Source: a virus
IMG/VR virus record: IMGVR_UViG_3300020735_000007
Span: 36,877 to 100,876 of that record
Reading direction: 5' to 3' (one strand)
Length of the DNA stretch: 64,000 nucleotides
The notes under the pieces are model-generated. The model worked only from the letters and a program-made list of their open reading frames with translations. It was not told the origin of the DNA and ran no database searches. The position numbers and the translations under genes were made by a program. Shown piece after piece: positions 22,416 through 31,428 of this stretch (position 1 is the first letter of the stretch; every line of letters begins with the position of its first letter).

Positions 22416-23101
22416 TATTTCAGCACTCCTGGACGAGAGCGACTAGGGGCATTAGACATACCCAAATCCTTATGCTCAACGGAAGGTTTCTTTTTAAGTT
22501 CGGGTTTGGCTGGAGCAATCGTTTTCTCCACTTTCTTAACTTCCTGCATTTTTCTCTCAGCTTCATCTTTTTGGTCTTGATGAATCTTTTCAAGAATAAG
22601 TTTTTCTTTCATTCTGTTTAGAATATTCATCACAGAAGGGGCTATACGCTTCGCTACGACATGAATATGTTTGCAGACCATATACCCATTGCGTTTGTCT
22701 AATTGCTCTGTAGGGGCTTGTAAGAGAGGTCTTGGGGGGCCTTCTAATGCATCAACCTGATGGCTATTCCATTGTGCCCCCCAATAGAGATAAGCAGGGC
22801 AGGAACAGGAACATCTGACATCTAAATTGTTCAAATTGGATGTAGTAGTCACTTTTGATAAATCAAATTGAATACGAACTTCATGCCCTTGGGGATCAGA
22901 ATCAGCTTTGGAGCATACGACTTTGTACTGCATGAACAATTTTTTAGGGTTTGATTTAATAAGAGAAGGGACGCAACCTCCCACGTATTTTTTGCTAAAT
23001 TCATTGCTCTGACTAACCAGATCCTTAATAGAAATGGCAATCTTATAATGCAATTTTGATAATTTTGATAGTGGAATTGATACCCAAATACGATCAGCCA
23101 T
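22415..23101 (-). CDS. SWIM-type zinc-finger protein
   Basis: This 228-residue protein has VRCSCSCPAYLYWGAQ at about 95-110 and VCKHIHVVAKRI at about 142-153, fitting the CxC...CxH zinc-binding pattern of SWIM domains, which bind nucleic acid or protein. A lysine/glutamate-rich helix and a Pro/Lys-rich tail follow. Its position in the structural block suggests a virion or assembly function. Whether it contacts DNA is unknown. Confidence 0.7.
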   Translation of the reverse strand: MADRIWVSIPLSKLSKLHYKIAISIKDLVSQSNEFSKKYVGGCVPSLIKSNPKKLFMQYKVVCSKADSDPQGHEVRIQFDLSKVTTTSNLNNLDVRCSCSCPAYLYWGAQWNSHQVDALEGPPRPLLQAPTEQLDKRNGYMVCKHIHVVAKRIAPSVMNILNRMKEKLILEKIHQDQKDEAERKMQEVKKVEKTIAPAKPELKKKPSVEHKDLGMSNAPSRSRPGVLK

Positions 23102-23130
23102 GAACTTCGCCTCATTAATGTAAGGAAAAG

Positions 23131-23595
23131 TTACTTTTTACGTTTCTTCTTAACGATAGTGACAGTTCCGGCTTCATCTGTGGATTCTTCGTCCACTTCT
23201 TCTTCAAGCTGTTCATCAAGAAGGGGAGTGTCATTGGTGATGCTAACTATTTCGTCTTTAATAGGGGGAATTGAATCATTAATAACAATAACTTCCTCTT
23301 TTTCCGCCTCTTCTTCAATAACAACAATGTGGGGGCCTGACTCTGGTTCAGTTAATTTAGGAAGATCTGAGACAGAGATGGATTTAATCTCAGTAAAAAA
23401 TTTTGTCTCTGGAGTCATCATATTTCTCAAAGCCATAGTAGATATTCTCAATTTAGCTAATAAAGCTCCATTACGAAAAATAATGAAATCTCCTGTATCT
23501 TCAAGATGGCGACACAAATCCCCTGGTTTCACAAAAAAGCGAAAATCGGAAAAATTTACAGAAGTATTAGCTACATACTCTCTTTGTTGATGCAT
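23131..23595 (-). CDS. Hypothetical protein with an acidic tail
   Basis: I chose the ATG at 23595 (154 residues), which follows GGGGG; an in-frame TTG nine codons earlier has no SD. The N-terminal half (FRFFVKPGDLCRHLEDTGDF) looks like a compact beta fold. The C-terminal half is dominated by Glu, Ile and Val and ends in KKKRKK. It is the first gene after the terminator that follows the capsid gene. The family is not recognised. Confidence 0.6.
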   Translation of the reverse strand: MHQQREYVANTSVNFSDFRFFVKPGDLCRHLEDTGDFIIFRNGALLAKLRISTMALRNMMTPETKFFTEIKSISVSDLPKLTEPESGPHIVVIEEEAEKEEVIVINDSIPPIKDEIVSITNDTPLLDEQLEEEVDEESTDEAGTVTIVKKKRKK

Positions 23596-23652
23596 AGAAC
23601 CCCCATACAGTATATTACTCAAAGTCAGGAAAGAAAACTAGTTATCTAAAAT

Positions 23653-23687
23653 AAAAAATTGGCCCCATTTTAAGGGGCCAATTTTTT
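23653..23687 (-). terminator. Strong terminator after the major capsid gene
   Basis: A 14-bp perfect stem (23653-23666 with 23674-23687) with A and T runs on both sides, so it can act on either strand. It lies just after the capsid gene stop at 23711. Confidence 0.9.
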
Positions 23688-23710
23688 ATTCAGTTATGAT
23701 AAGTTGGTAG

Positions 23711-24622
23711 TTAGGCAACGGAGGGGTTGAAGACCTGAACACCAGAGGGGTTGAAGACCAAGAATCCGGCGATTTCAAAGATTGAGAATCCAATCTGGCG
23801 AAGGTCGGGGCGGTCAGCAGAGAGAACGGTAAGAGGCACACGTTCAGGAATAACACCAAGGAACTCGGCGTCAGCTAGAATGTAGACATTTCCGTAAGTA
23901 ACCTTTCTGGATTGGAGAATGGTGGCTCCCCAAAGGTAACCCATGATACCAGTCTTGAGTAAGTGGCGCTGAGTTTCACGATCAACGGTAGTATCAGTCC
24001 ACTTAAGGATATCTGTATAGTTACGAGGATTCATGAAAAGGTAGGCAACACTTAGATCGTGACGCTGAACCTGACCGAAACAATCAGCTAGATCGTTAAC
24101 ATCAACACCAGCACCAGAGGCTCCAGCGAGAGTAACGTTATAGACAGGATCATCGGGGGATTTACCAGTGGCAGCGGTGGCAATATTGTCAAAGAGGGAG
24201 AAGATGTAAGCATCTTCAGTGGCTCCAATTTCAGCCTTGGCTAGATTGAGGGCGCGAGAAACGATATCGAATCTGCGTTCCTTGATCTGAGTGATAGGAA
24301 TCATTGGGTTAGCGGTGATTTCAAAGGTAGGAACGGTAACACGAAGAGGATTAACCAACTTCACGATATCGCCGCCCTGTTCACCAACTACGAAGGCTTC
24401 CACGAAGGAGCGTCCGGTTTCGTCAAATTCCTTGTCGTAGATGGGTAGAGCGCCATCGGGAAGGGTTTCGACCATGAGTGCTTTACGAGCGATACTCATG
24501 TAATCGCGTCTACGGCGAAGGCTGGGGCCTAGAGCAGTAGCTAGTTTCTGGCGACCAGCAGCGGTCTTAAGGATCTGACCTAACTGAGCGGTCTGAGCTT
24601 GGGTGCGGGATAGATTAGCCAT
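23711..24622 (-). CDS. Major capsid protein (HK97 fold)
   Basis: The 303-residue protein has the layout of an HK97-fold coat protein: a charged N-terminal helix (RRRRDYMSIARKAL), a beta-rich centre (LRVTVPTFEITANP), a long spine helix region (RALNLAKAEIGATEDAYIF), and a C-terminal P and A domain (MGYLWGATILQSRKVTYGNVYILADAEFLGVIPERVPL). It follows the decoration-like gene, has SD AGAGGAGATA and is followed by a strong terminator, as expected of the most abundant virion protein. The order protease, scaffold, decoration, capsid supports this call. Confidence 0.85.
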   Translation of the reverse strand: MANLSRTQAQTAQLGQILKTAAGRQKLATALGPSLRRRRDYMSIARKALMVETLPDGALPIYDKEFDETGRSFVEAFVVGEQGGDIVKLVNPLRVTVPTFEITANPMIPITQIKERRFDIVSRALNLAKAEIGATEDAYIFSLFDNIATAATGKSPDDPVYNVTLAGASGAGVDVNDLADCFGQVQRHDLSVAYLFMNPRNYTDILKWTDTTVDRETQRHLLKTGIMGYLWGATILQSRKVTYGNVYILADAEFLGVIPERVPLTVLSADRPDLRQIGFSIFEIAGFLVFNPSGVQVFNPSVA

Positions 24623-24640
24623 GTGTTTATCTCCTCTATC

Positions 24641-25192
24641 TTATAACAACGAAGCAACGCCAACCCAAGGCTCATTGGCCTGGGTAGGAACGTGAGTGCA
24701 AATACCAACGGGGATGGCACCAGCGGTTGCAGCGGTACCAGGAGTAATGGTATACTGACCAGCGTTAGCACCACCAGCGCAGTAAAGATACTGACCAACT
24801 ACGAAAGTATCAGTAGCAACGAAGGCACCGGAAGGGACGTTGAACTTGGCGAAAGCACGGACCACAGGGGTTCTGCCGGAACCGGAGGGAGTAATGGAGC
24901 TTGAGAACTGACCAGCACCTAGAAGCAGAGTGCCATAAGGAACGGCAGCAGTAGGAGCTAGGTGGGAGCTAGGCACAGAGGCTGAGTGAAGGGGTAGTGA
25001 CCCGTCACAAGGGACAACAACGAGTCCCGTAGCAGCAGTAGCTGTGGAGAAGTTAGAGACTGACATGATGCGACCAGAAAGATAACCAGCGGAAGTTAAA
25101 GCCGCATTATCTACACCGGGGTCACCAGTCATAGTGATGGCAGGGACGGTAGTTCCGTCATTCTGTCCGTAATATTGTAATTCTAGGAACAA
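24641..25192 (-). CDS. Head decoration-like protein (TTG start)
   Basis: Rich in Gly, Ala, Ser and Thr, this 183-residue protein resembles small head-stabilising or decoration proteins and lies directly before the capsid gene. No ATG is available near the start. TTG at 25192 sits eight bases after GGAGG (AAGGAGGAATATAAA), so TTG initiation is the best reading. An earlier TTG at 25231 has no SD. A VRAFAKFNVPSGAFVATDTFVVGQ segment is typical of a beta-sandwich. Its function is inferred from position. Confidence 0.6.
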   Translation of the reverse strand: MFLELQYYGQNDGTTVPAITMTGDPGVDNAALTSAGYLSGRIMSVSNFSTATAATGLVVVPCDGSLPLHSASVPSSHLAPTAAVPYGTLLLGAGQFSSSITPSGSGRTPVVRAFAKFNVPSGAFVATDTFVVGQYLYCAGGANAGQYTITPGTAATAGAIPVGICTHVPTQANEPWVGVASLL

Positions 25193-25317
25193 TTTATATT
25201 CCTCCTTACATTTAGTTTTTTGGTAGCTCAACTCACGGATCAGTCACGTTGACGAGATCACAGAAGTATGAGTGAATTACCTCTTCTATAGTAAGGAGTG
25301 TAAAGTTGAAAAAATGA

Positions 25318-25459
25318 TTACTTATATTTTTTATTTTTTGGTCTACCTAGTTTAAGCTCACCAGATGCCAATCTAACGTCATCTTTATTTACAAAAAAGG
25401 CCGTAAATACCCGCTCTGCTGTCAAATTCAAATGGAAATTCACCTAAAGGTCTAGCCAT
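25318..25459 (-). CDS. Small protein split between two reading frames
   Basis: ATG at 25459, after AGAGGTG, opens a frame that ends after only 24 residues (MARPLGEFPFEF...). The next frame continues without stop to 25318 and encodes LTAERVFTAFFVNKDDVRLA plus a basic tail. Joining the two with a single +1 shift in the segment encoding PFEF gives a coherent 46-residue product, and total length is 3n+1. Alternatives are a TTG start in the second frame, a mutated gene, or a sequencing error. Its promoter is of the 19-bp-spacer type. Confidence 0.45.
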
Positions 25460-25476
25460 TTAACACCTCTTATATT

Positions 25477-25507
25477 ATTATACTTGATTTTTAAAGATTT
25501 ATGGTAG
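25477..25507 (-). promoter_or_regulatory. Promoter, TTGCCA-19-TATAAT type
   Basis: CTACCA (25502-25507), 19 bp, TATAAT (25477-25482) with G before the -10. It sits right after the terminator at 25517-25550 and 18 nt before the small split ORF, and could also drive the decoration and capsid genes. Confidence 0.6.
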
Positions 25508-25516
25508 TATATTGTA

Positions 25517-25550
25517 AATCAAAAGCCCCAGGATTTTATTCCTGGGGCTT
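25517..25550 (-). terminator. Terminator after the scaffold-like gene
   Basis: A 10-bp perfect stem (25523-25532 with 25541-25550), an 8-nt loop and a TTTTGATT tail on the minus strand. Confidence 0.85.
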
Positions 25551-25588
25551 AGTTCTAACGCCATTTCTTACTGTTTAAATATCAACTA

Positions 25589-26824
25589 TTAAAAACCTTC
25601 GTCATCAGGGAAAACTAAGGAAGCCAACATGGACTGTTCCTTGCTTCTCTCAGCAGATGAGGTCTTTACATTACCAAGTGAGCGAATGGGGCGCTTCTTA
25701 CTCTCAGGAGCAGGAGTTCTACCAGCCTGAGAAGCAGCCTTGGCGGTCTTCTTAGGCTCTTCAAATTTAGGCTCTGAATCGCGCTTGTAACCACCTTCAT
25801 TGAAAGGAAGAATCTTGAGTCCCTTAAGAGTGTCATAAAGAATATCATCAGCATGATCTTCTTCAGCATCAGCTACATCTCCACCCATTAGAGTGTCAGA
25901 AATATCGCCCTGGTCATAGACTTTATCCTTTGCGGCGGTTCTAGTATCATCAAAAAGAGCATCCATGGAGGCAGTTGCGGCACCGTGGGAGAAATAGGAG
26001 GAATCAGTCACTTCAGGAGTTCCGTCCATACCAGCTTCCATCCCTTGAGCATCCGATGGGGAGAAATAGTCATCTTCCTCTCCTTCTTCGCCTTCTTCAT
26101 TCTCATCTTCATTAGCTAAATTATCAACCTTATCGTCCATATTGCTTTCGTTGAAAACTTCGGAGAAATCTAGCTCTTCACCTTCCAAGATTTCAGCTTC
26201 AAGAGCATCCACATCGTCTTTAACGGCTTGAATCTGCTCTTGAATAACCTCTTTCTTTTCATCAGCAGGAGATCCGGCAGCTTCTCCCATGTCATCTCCC
26301 ATACCAAGGTCGTCACCTTCAGGAGCGACTTCTTCTTCCCCTTCAGGAGCTAAATTCTCTTCTTCCTCTGGAGCTTTGTTCATTTCTTCGTTATCTTCTA
26401 CTGGAGCAAGGGCTTCCTCGTTACCTTCACCGGCATTCTTACGCTTGGCATTCTTAGGTTCACCCTTTAATTCTTTCTCGACTTCCCCCTTCATCTTTTC
26501 TAAGAAAGAGGGATCTTCGATGAATTCATTAAGTTCAACTTTGTGCATCTGCTCAAATTTCTCAGCTAGCTTAGTATAATGAGCATTAACAGCGGTCTGA
26601 CGTAGCATAGCTGTTAGAGCTTGAGTGGTATTCCCAAGGAGGGAGGAAGCCAGTTTAAACTGAACATCATTAGGAGCAGTCGGGAGAAGAGTCTTGGCAA
26701 TAGTCCAAGAAGCGGCAACGCGAGTTTTAGCTTCTTGAGTAGAGCGAGAAGAAGTCTTCTTTGACTTTTCTGCCTTTAGAGCGGCGATACGTTCTCTGAG
26801 AGATGGTTTACTGTTATTGTTCAT
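25589..26824 (-). CDS. Scaffold or prohead-core-like protein
   Basis: The 411-residue product has a basic N-terminal helix (RERIAALKAEKSKK), a helical segment from about 35 to 105 (ASWTIAKTLLP, LASSLLGNTTQALTAMLRQT) and then a long Glu/Asp-rich region (about 125-260) with low-complexity acidic repeats, ending in a basic C-terminal tail. A highly acidic helical protein between protease and capsid genes fits a prohead scaffold such as T4 gp22, which the protease degrades. No sequence match is claimed. An attenuated terminator follows. Confidence 0.65.
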   Translation of the reverse strand: MNNNSKPSLRERIAALKAEKSKKTSSRSTQEAKTRVAASWTIAKTLLPTAPNDVQFKLASSLLGNTTQALTAMLRQTAVNAHYTKLAEKFEQMHKVELNEFIEDPSFLEKMKGEVEKELKGEPKNAKRKNAGEGNEEALAPVEDNEEMNKAPEEEENLAPEGEEEVAPEGDDLGMGDDMGEAAGSPADEKKEVIQEQIQAVKDDVDALEAEILEGEELDFSEVFNESNMDDKVDNLANEDENEEGEEGEEDDYFSPSDAQGMEAGMDGTPEVTDSSYFSHGAATASMDALFDDTRTAAKDKVYDQGDISDTLMGGDVADAEEDHADDILYDTLKGLKILPFNEGGYKRDSEPKFEEPKKTAKAASQAGRTPAPESKKRPIRSLGNVKTSSAERSKEQSMLASLVFPDDEGF

Positions 26825-26905
26825 GTTAAGTAGCTCCTAGTTTTGGGAAATGGCTGAACTTCCTTTAAGATATAGAAAGTCAGAATTTTTGTAGTTTTAC
26901 TGTTT

Positions 26906-27775
26906 TTACCATTTAAGTTTATTATTAATTTCTGCCATTAAAGCAGATGGTCCAGGTAAAATGAGTGTTGATGCGGCTTTAGCTAATTTTAAATCACTTG
27001 CATCTTTGGTGAATTTAGTTTTTGGCCCTTCCCAATCATTTGAAATAATCTCTCTCAAAGATGCACCGGGAAATGCAGGGATTTCAACCCATGAAGCTTC
27101 AACGAACTTAACGCCACCGTTAGGAAGCTCTTTGCTACCGCATAATTCAGAGACAATACGAGCTACACCGTCATCATCGGGTAAAAATTGACCCTTACTA
27201 TATTTTAGATGACTACAATATTGACCATCTTCTCTTACTTTTTGCCCACAATAAGAGCAGATGACCAAATCAGTCACACAACCCATGGACATATATTTAA
27301 TTTCACCACTGCGAATCTTTTTGACTAAATCTTTATGAGCTAAATCAGTGGCGACTAAAATATCAACAAAATAGACCCAAACATCGGCGGTAAGATGAAC
27401 TTTTCTAAGAACTGCATCAATAATGTGTCCCTTAGCTTGCTTAGTATTCTGATTATGTTCTAAAAAGTTAAAAGCACCAACAAAAGATCGATATGAGTCT
27501 TTTAAAATGGAATTTTCCCAAGCATCGTGATTTTGGTTACAAAATTGGCTACATTCTGGCTTAATTAACCAGTCTTGGGATCCTTCTTCAGTCATCACAG
27601 AGGCCATAATAGTGCAATGGGAGAGCATAAAACGAGAAGTATCCCCAGCGATCTTACTAAAAGAAGCGGTTTTGTGTCCAAAAGAAGATGGATGAAGCTT
27701 TTCCCATTGAGATAATGAGATGAGTGGTTCTTGAAGGGTAGCAGTAGCAGATTTATGAAATGGCATTAGGGTCAC
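26906..27775 (-). CDS. Prohead protease (gp21-like)
   Basis: This 289-residue protein has KGHIIDAV with H117 and YMSMGC with S163, the spacing of the catalytic His and Ser in T4 gp21-type prohead proteases. Between them is VYFVDILVATDLAHKDLVKKI. After the Ser, CSYCGQK...CSH forms a likely zinc site. FVEASWVEIPAFPGA follows, typical of this family. Either GTG at 27775, overlapping the upstream stop as GTGA, or ATG at 27766 may be the start. It would cleave the scaffold and capsid precursors. Its position next to the scaffold supports the call. Confidence 0.75.
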   Translation of the reverse strand: MTLMPFHKSATATLQEPLISLSQWEKLHPSSFGHKTASFSKIAGDTSRFMLSHCTIMASVMTEEGSQDWLIKPECSQFCNQNHDAWENSILKDSYRSFVGAFNFLEHNQNTKQAKGHIIDAVLRKVHLTADVWVYFVDILVATDLAHKDLVKKIRSGEIKYMSMGCVTDLVICSYCGQKVREDGQYCSHLKYSKGQFLPDDDGVARIVSELCGSKELPNGGVKFVEASWVEIPAFPGASLREIISNDWEGPKTKFTKDASDLKLAKAASTLILPGPSALMAEINNKLKW

Positions 27776-28407
27776 ACAAGTAAAAATTCAAGAGAAACAC
27801 CTTCAAACGCTGGAGTAACAGTGATGTGAGAGTATTTTGCCCTTACATTTAATGCTTTTGAAATTTGGTTTTCCATTTGGTTAATTTTTTGAGGGGTTAA
27901 ATCTAATCGTTTTGCTACTTTTGGAATATTAACTATCATATGCTGATCAAATATATCAAAAGTAGAATTAAAAGGTATGGCTGTTTTAATAGCCGCCATT
28001 CTGGTTTTAGTGGTCTTACTTAATCTCTCTTGAGGAGTTAAATCAGACAAACTTTCATCATCCGGTTTCTCATCTGTTTTTAATTTCTTATCTCTGGGTG
28101 GTTTACACTCAGGTTCGGTCATAGTGGCATGTAATTCTGAGGATTTTAATAAGGAAGATGCGATACCAACACCCATTTCTCCCATCCATTTTTGGTCTTT
28201 CTTAGAGAGCGGTTCTTTTTTAGGATGTGGTTTAACCGGATCAGGAGCTTGGTGAATTTGATCTTCTTGATTTCTTTTATTGGTGAGAGGATTAGTATAG
28301 TTGTAGCGAGTTCTATCCTCTCTCTCGCTAGACATATCTCTATCTTCAATTTGATGATTGAGAGTGTCAGCTTGCTTTAATAAATTAGTTTGGACTTTTA
28401 TCTTCAT
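27772..28407 (-). CDS. Hypothetical protein in the head gene block
   Basis: The 211-residue product is polar, with a Lys/Pro/Asp-rich centre (about 40-115) that looks disordered, then a compact C-terminal region (ITVTPAFEGVSLEFLLV). The function is unknown. Its start lies immediately after a terminator-like hairpin, so expression may be reduced relative to the tube gene upstream. It is coupled to the protease gene. Confidence 0.6.
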   Translation of the reverse strand: MKIKVQTNLLKQADTLNHQIEDRDMSSEREDRTRYNYTNPLTNKRNQEDQIHQAPDPVKPHPKKEPLSKKDQKWMGEMGVGIASSLLKSSELHATMTEPECKPPRDKKLKTDEKPDDESLSDLTPQERLSKTTKTRMAAIKTAIPFNSTFDIFDQHMIVNIPKVAKRLDLTPQKINQMENQISKALNVRAKYSHITVTPAFEGVSLEFLLV

Positions 28408-28410
28408 AAA

Positions 28411-28438
28411 ACTTAGGCCCCTCTAATAAGGGGCCTAA
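28411..28438 (-). terminator. Terminator-like hairpin after the tube gene
   Basis: A 10-bp stem (28413-28422 with 28429-28438), a 6-nt loop and a short GTTTT tail on the minus strand. The tail merges with the next gene start, so it may be partial. Confidence 0.7.
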
Positions 28439-28458
28439 AAGTCGAAGATTTATTTATA

Positions 28459-29151
28459 TTAGAATGCTGGGTTACTAGAGAATCTGAGAGATCTACCAGT
28501 AGCATCAGACTTATTGTTACCGGAGTCAATAAAGTCACCGTAGACTGAGCCAGAAGCATCATAAATATCAGAAACAGTGATAGAACAATCTTCAGTCACA
28601 GCAGCTTGTTCAACTTGGAAGGCTGAACTGTAACTATTCATCCAGCAGCCTTCATAAACAGTGATGACAGCATAAATTCCAGGATTACCATAGTTATTAA
28701 GGCCACCTTCATTGGGAACGTCAGCTTTCATGGCTCCAGCAGGGTTACCATCGGCTACATTGGGGTCTTCGGAGGCGACTTCGGAGAATACAATCTCGGT
28801 TTTAATATCAAAGGGCCACTTGTGATGCTTGAGAGAACGGACCAGACCGGCAACACCAGCCTTATAACCAAACATCTGCATAATATTAGCAAGATAGAGA
28901 GCGTGGCGAGTCACAGCCAAGGTCATCGGCTGGGTCACGCCGGGGACTAGTTCGGCAATCTGGTCGCCATACCCAAGTCCACGCACGGCATCCACATTTC
29001 TAGTTTCATTAATACTGAAATTAGAGGTGACACCCATTTTAACAAACTTCCCCACCTGGACGATAGGGGTGAAAATCTTGAACCTAGAGCTAATAACTGT
29101 CTTAGTTTGAGCCGAAGTCCCTTGACGGTAAAGGTAATCTGTGGTAGCCAT
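28459..29151 (-). CDS. Probable tail tube protein
   Basis: The 230-residue product is beta-rich. Its pattern includes VGKFVKMGVTSNFSINETR, VRGLGYGDQIAELVPGVTQPM, a helix RHALYLANIMQMF, then VRSLKHHKWPFDIKTEIV and late VYEGCWMNSYSSAF with a closing VSDIYDASG. This layout is common in myovirus tail tube proteins. Position after the tail sheath and before the head genes agrees with the T4 order 18-19. SD AGAGGAG is strong. Confidence 0.7.
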   Translation of the reverse strand: MATTDYLYRQGTSAQTKTVISSRFKIFTPIVQVGKFVKMGVTSNFSINETRNVDAVRGLGYGDQIAELVPGVTQPMTLAVTRHALYLANIMQMFGYKAGVAGLVRSLKHHKWPFDIKTEIVFSEVASEDPNVADGNPAGAMKADVPNEGGLNNYGNPGIYAVITVYEGCWMNSYSSAFQVEQAAVTEDCSITVSDIYDASGSVYGDFIDSGNNKSDATGRSLRFSSNPAF

Positions 29152-29202
29152 ATTTAAAAACTCCTCTGTCTTATAATTACAAATACTATTTCTAGATTTT
29201 AC

Positions 29203-31416
29203 TTATTCTATTCCGACTAAACTTAACCCCATGAAAAGAGAAGATGTTTTCTCTTTTTTAGAATCACAATTTTTGCATTCACCTACAATTTTAATGGGTT
29301 CACCGCAAGCCTTACAAGATAAACCCGACTTTTTTTCTTCTTTTTTAGGTTCTTCTTTTTTGTCTTTAGCTTCTTCCTGCTTCTCTTTAATAAAATCTGG
29401 GAGTTCCTTTTTAGCAGAAGTCTTCTTTTTATCGTCAATAGCTTCTTCCGCAGTTTCTAGAACTGTAAATTGTTTGTCAAGAACCTTTTCAATTTCGGAA
29501 AGTTTACTCTTTAGACGAACCATGTCCTCTCCACCCGACTTAACTAGAGCAGAATTGTTAGCAGTTTCTACGGTTTTCTTATATTCAAAGAAAATATCGG
29601 CAACTCTATCTTGAAGACCTTCAACAAATTTAAGAGCCTTTTTGGTTTCAGTGGAAGTTACTTCAATAGCTGCTTCTTTACGGTTACTCATTTTTTCATT
29701 ATTACGAGTTTGAAGTTCTGGAATAGGCTTCTCTTCAGTTTCAGGCTCAGAAGGAGCAATATTCAAATCGCTCATACCTGGAACATCACTACCACCACCC
29801 GCAGCATCTACACCTTCATCTACATTCTTGATATAATATTCACCCTCAACAAGTTTGCCTTGAATAGATTCAATAGCTTTAATTACTGAATCATTAAGGG
29901 CTAAAACAGCACGTTCAATCTCCTTAGGCCATGTTCCAGGATTAACGGGTTCGCCAAGATTTGTCCATTCGGTTTTACAGGATTCAAGGAGAGAGACAAC
30001 TGAAGAATTTAGAGTGGATTCTTCCTCTTCTGGCTCCTCTTCCTCTTCTTCATTAGCACCACCAGCAGCGGCAAATTTCAAAGAAGCTTGCTTAGGGTCC
30101 TCTTTATCTCTTGTGGCAAGGTAGTCTTCTATCTGCTTTTTAGTTTCAGCAGCTATCTCGGCGCGAGTTTTTCCAGTTTCTTTTTCTTCTTGAGAAAAAT
30201 ATTCTTTCAAACGTTTATCAAATTCCTTTCCTCCATCAGTAAATTGAAGGGCTGTTTTAATTTCAGCCTTGGCTAGATTGAGGGCTGAAACCTTATCAGA
30301 TACATTGTTCGTATCAATATCACCTAAACGCATTAATTCCTCCGTAACTAAATCTTTCTGTTCATTGCAAGTAGACAGCAACGCACTATTAAGTGCATAT
30401 CCGAAATAATCTTTATTACCATTAACAGGGGCAGATTTAAGCGTATTAATTCGTTCGTTAATACGAGATAGTTCCTTATTTAGTGCTTGTTTGGCTTTTT
30501 CTACTCCTTCTGGAGTACGCTCAACATGACTAAGGTAACTTTTTATTTGAGAATTTCTTTCTTCTGCTTTAGTTTTAGCTGCTTCTTCAATTTGAGATGC
30601 GTATGCTTTTTGTTGGTGAGCATCCATAGTGGCTAAACCACCAAGGCCACTAAGAAGGGAGGCTCCGATACCCATACTGACCAAAACATTTTTGAGAATA
30701 CCAGCTTCTTTTTCAAATTCTGCTAATTTCATAGCATTTAGATCTGAAGCCTTGACATTTTTCATTCTGGGGGCCACTTTTCCACCACCAATCTCATCGG
30801 GACCTTTATAATTACATTCTAAGCAGGAAACAAATCCGGGTTTAGTTGAAGTCGCTTCTTCCCCACAGTTAGGACAATAAATTTCTGGTTTCATACTCGC
30901 TTGTTTCCTTTCTAAAACTGGCTCTATTTCTTGTAAAAATTGACTATCATTGAATGGGGTGGGAGCTTTATGGTGATGGGCGGTAGCTTCGGACTGAATT
31001 AAGTATTTAACAATGATACCAGCAAGTGTAGAAGTGTTAATTTGAGCAGCACCAGGAACAGTTTCTTTCAAATCCGTAGTGATTTTACCAAGCAAAGCAT
31101 TTTCACCACGCACAGCCAATAATTGTTGCAATTGAATTTTCTTATTTTTGACATATTGAAGAATCTTAGCACCGGGAGTTTCACCGGCTGCTTGTAAATC
31201 AAATCCCATGGTATCAACTTGTAAATCAGTATCTTTACCCTTAAAAGGAGCGGATTCTCCATCATTAGGATTAGCCAATTTAGCGGGTGATCCTTTTGTC
31301 GATATATCCAAGTTTTCAATATGAGGATTATGCAATTCACAAATCTTACCTGGAGTGTTGCAATCCTTACACTCACTCATCTGCATTGCTCGTCTGTTGA
31401 ATGCCTTAGATCTCAT
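29203..31416 (-). CDS. Large zinc-ribbon structural or assembly protein
   Basis: The 737-residue product has three cysteine sites: CKDCNTPGKIC near residue 16, CPNCGEE...CLECNY near 181-202 and CKACGEP...CKNC near the C-terminus (about 705-720). Between them are Lys/Glu-rich helices with coiled-coil character, a short hydrophobic helix (VLVSMGIGASLLSGLGGLA, about 245-263) and a Glu-rich stretch. It shares an identical 27-nt segment with the major capsid gene. It lies between sheath and tube genes. I do not recognise it. The hydrophobic helix could anchor it in a membrane or the virion. Confidence 0.55.
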   Translation of the reverse strand: MRSKAFNRRAMQMSECKDCNTPGKICELHNPHIENLDISTKGSPAKLANPNDGESAPFKGKDTDLQVDTMGFDLQAAGETPGAKILQYVKNKKIQLQQLLAVRGENALLGKITTDLKETVPGAAQINTSTLAGIIVKYLIQSEATAHHHKAPTPFNDSQFLQEIEPVLERKQASMKPEIYCPNCGEEATSTKPGFVSCLECNYKGPDEIGGGKVAPRMKNVKASDLNAMKLAEFEKEAGILKNVLVSMGIGASLLSGLGGLATMDAHQQKAYASQIEEAAKTKAEERNSQIKSYLSHVERTPEGVEKAKQALNKELSRINERINTLKSAPVNGNKDYFGYALNSALLSTCNEQKDLVTEELMRLGDIDTNNVSDKVSALNLAKAEIKTALQFTDGGKEFDKRLKEYFSQEEKETGKTRAEIAAETKKQIEDYLATRDKEDPKQASLKFAAAGGANEEEEEEPEEEESTLNSSVVSLLESCKTEWTNLGEPVNPGTWPKEIERAVLALNDSVIKAIESIQGKLVEGEYYIKNVDEGVDAAGGGSDVPGMSDLNIAPSEPETEEKPIPELQTRNNEKMSNRKEAAIEVTSTETKKALKFVEGLQDRVADIFFEYKKTVETANNSALVKSGGEDMVRLKSKLSEIEKVLDKQFTVLETAEEAIDDKKKTSAKKELPDFIKEKQEEAKDKKEEPKKEEKKSGLSCKACGEPIKIVGECKNCDSKKEKTSSLFMGLSLVGIE

Positions 31417-31428
31417 TATTGGAGCCTT

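Noticed and set aside
23159-23590. A Ser-rich plus-strand reading frame of 143 codons
   Set aside because: Its poly-Ser composition is the complement of the acidic C-terminal tail of the minus-strand gene.
26289-26579. A Ser/Pro-rich plus-strand reading frame
   Set aside because: This is the complement of the Glu/Asp-rich region of the scaffold-like protein.
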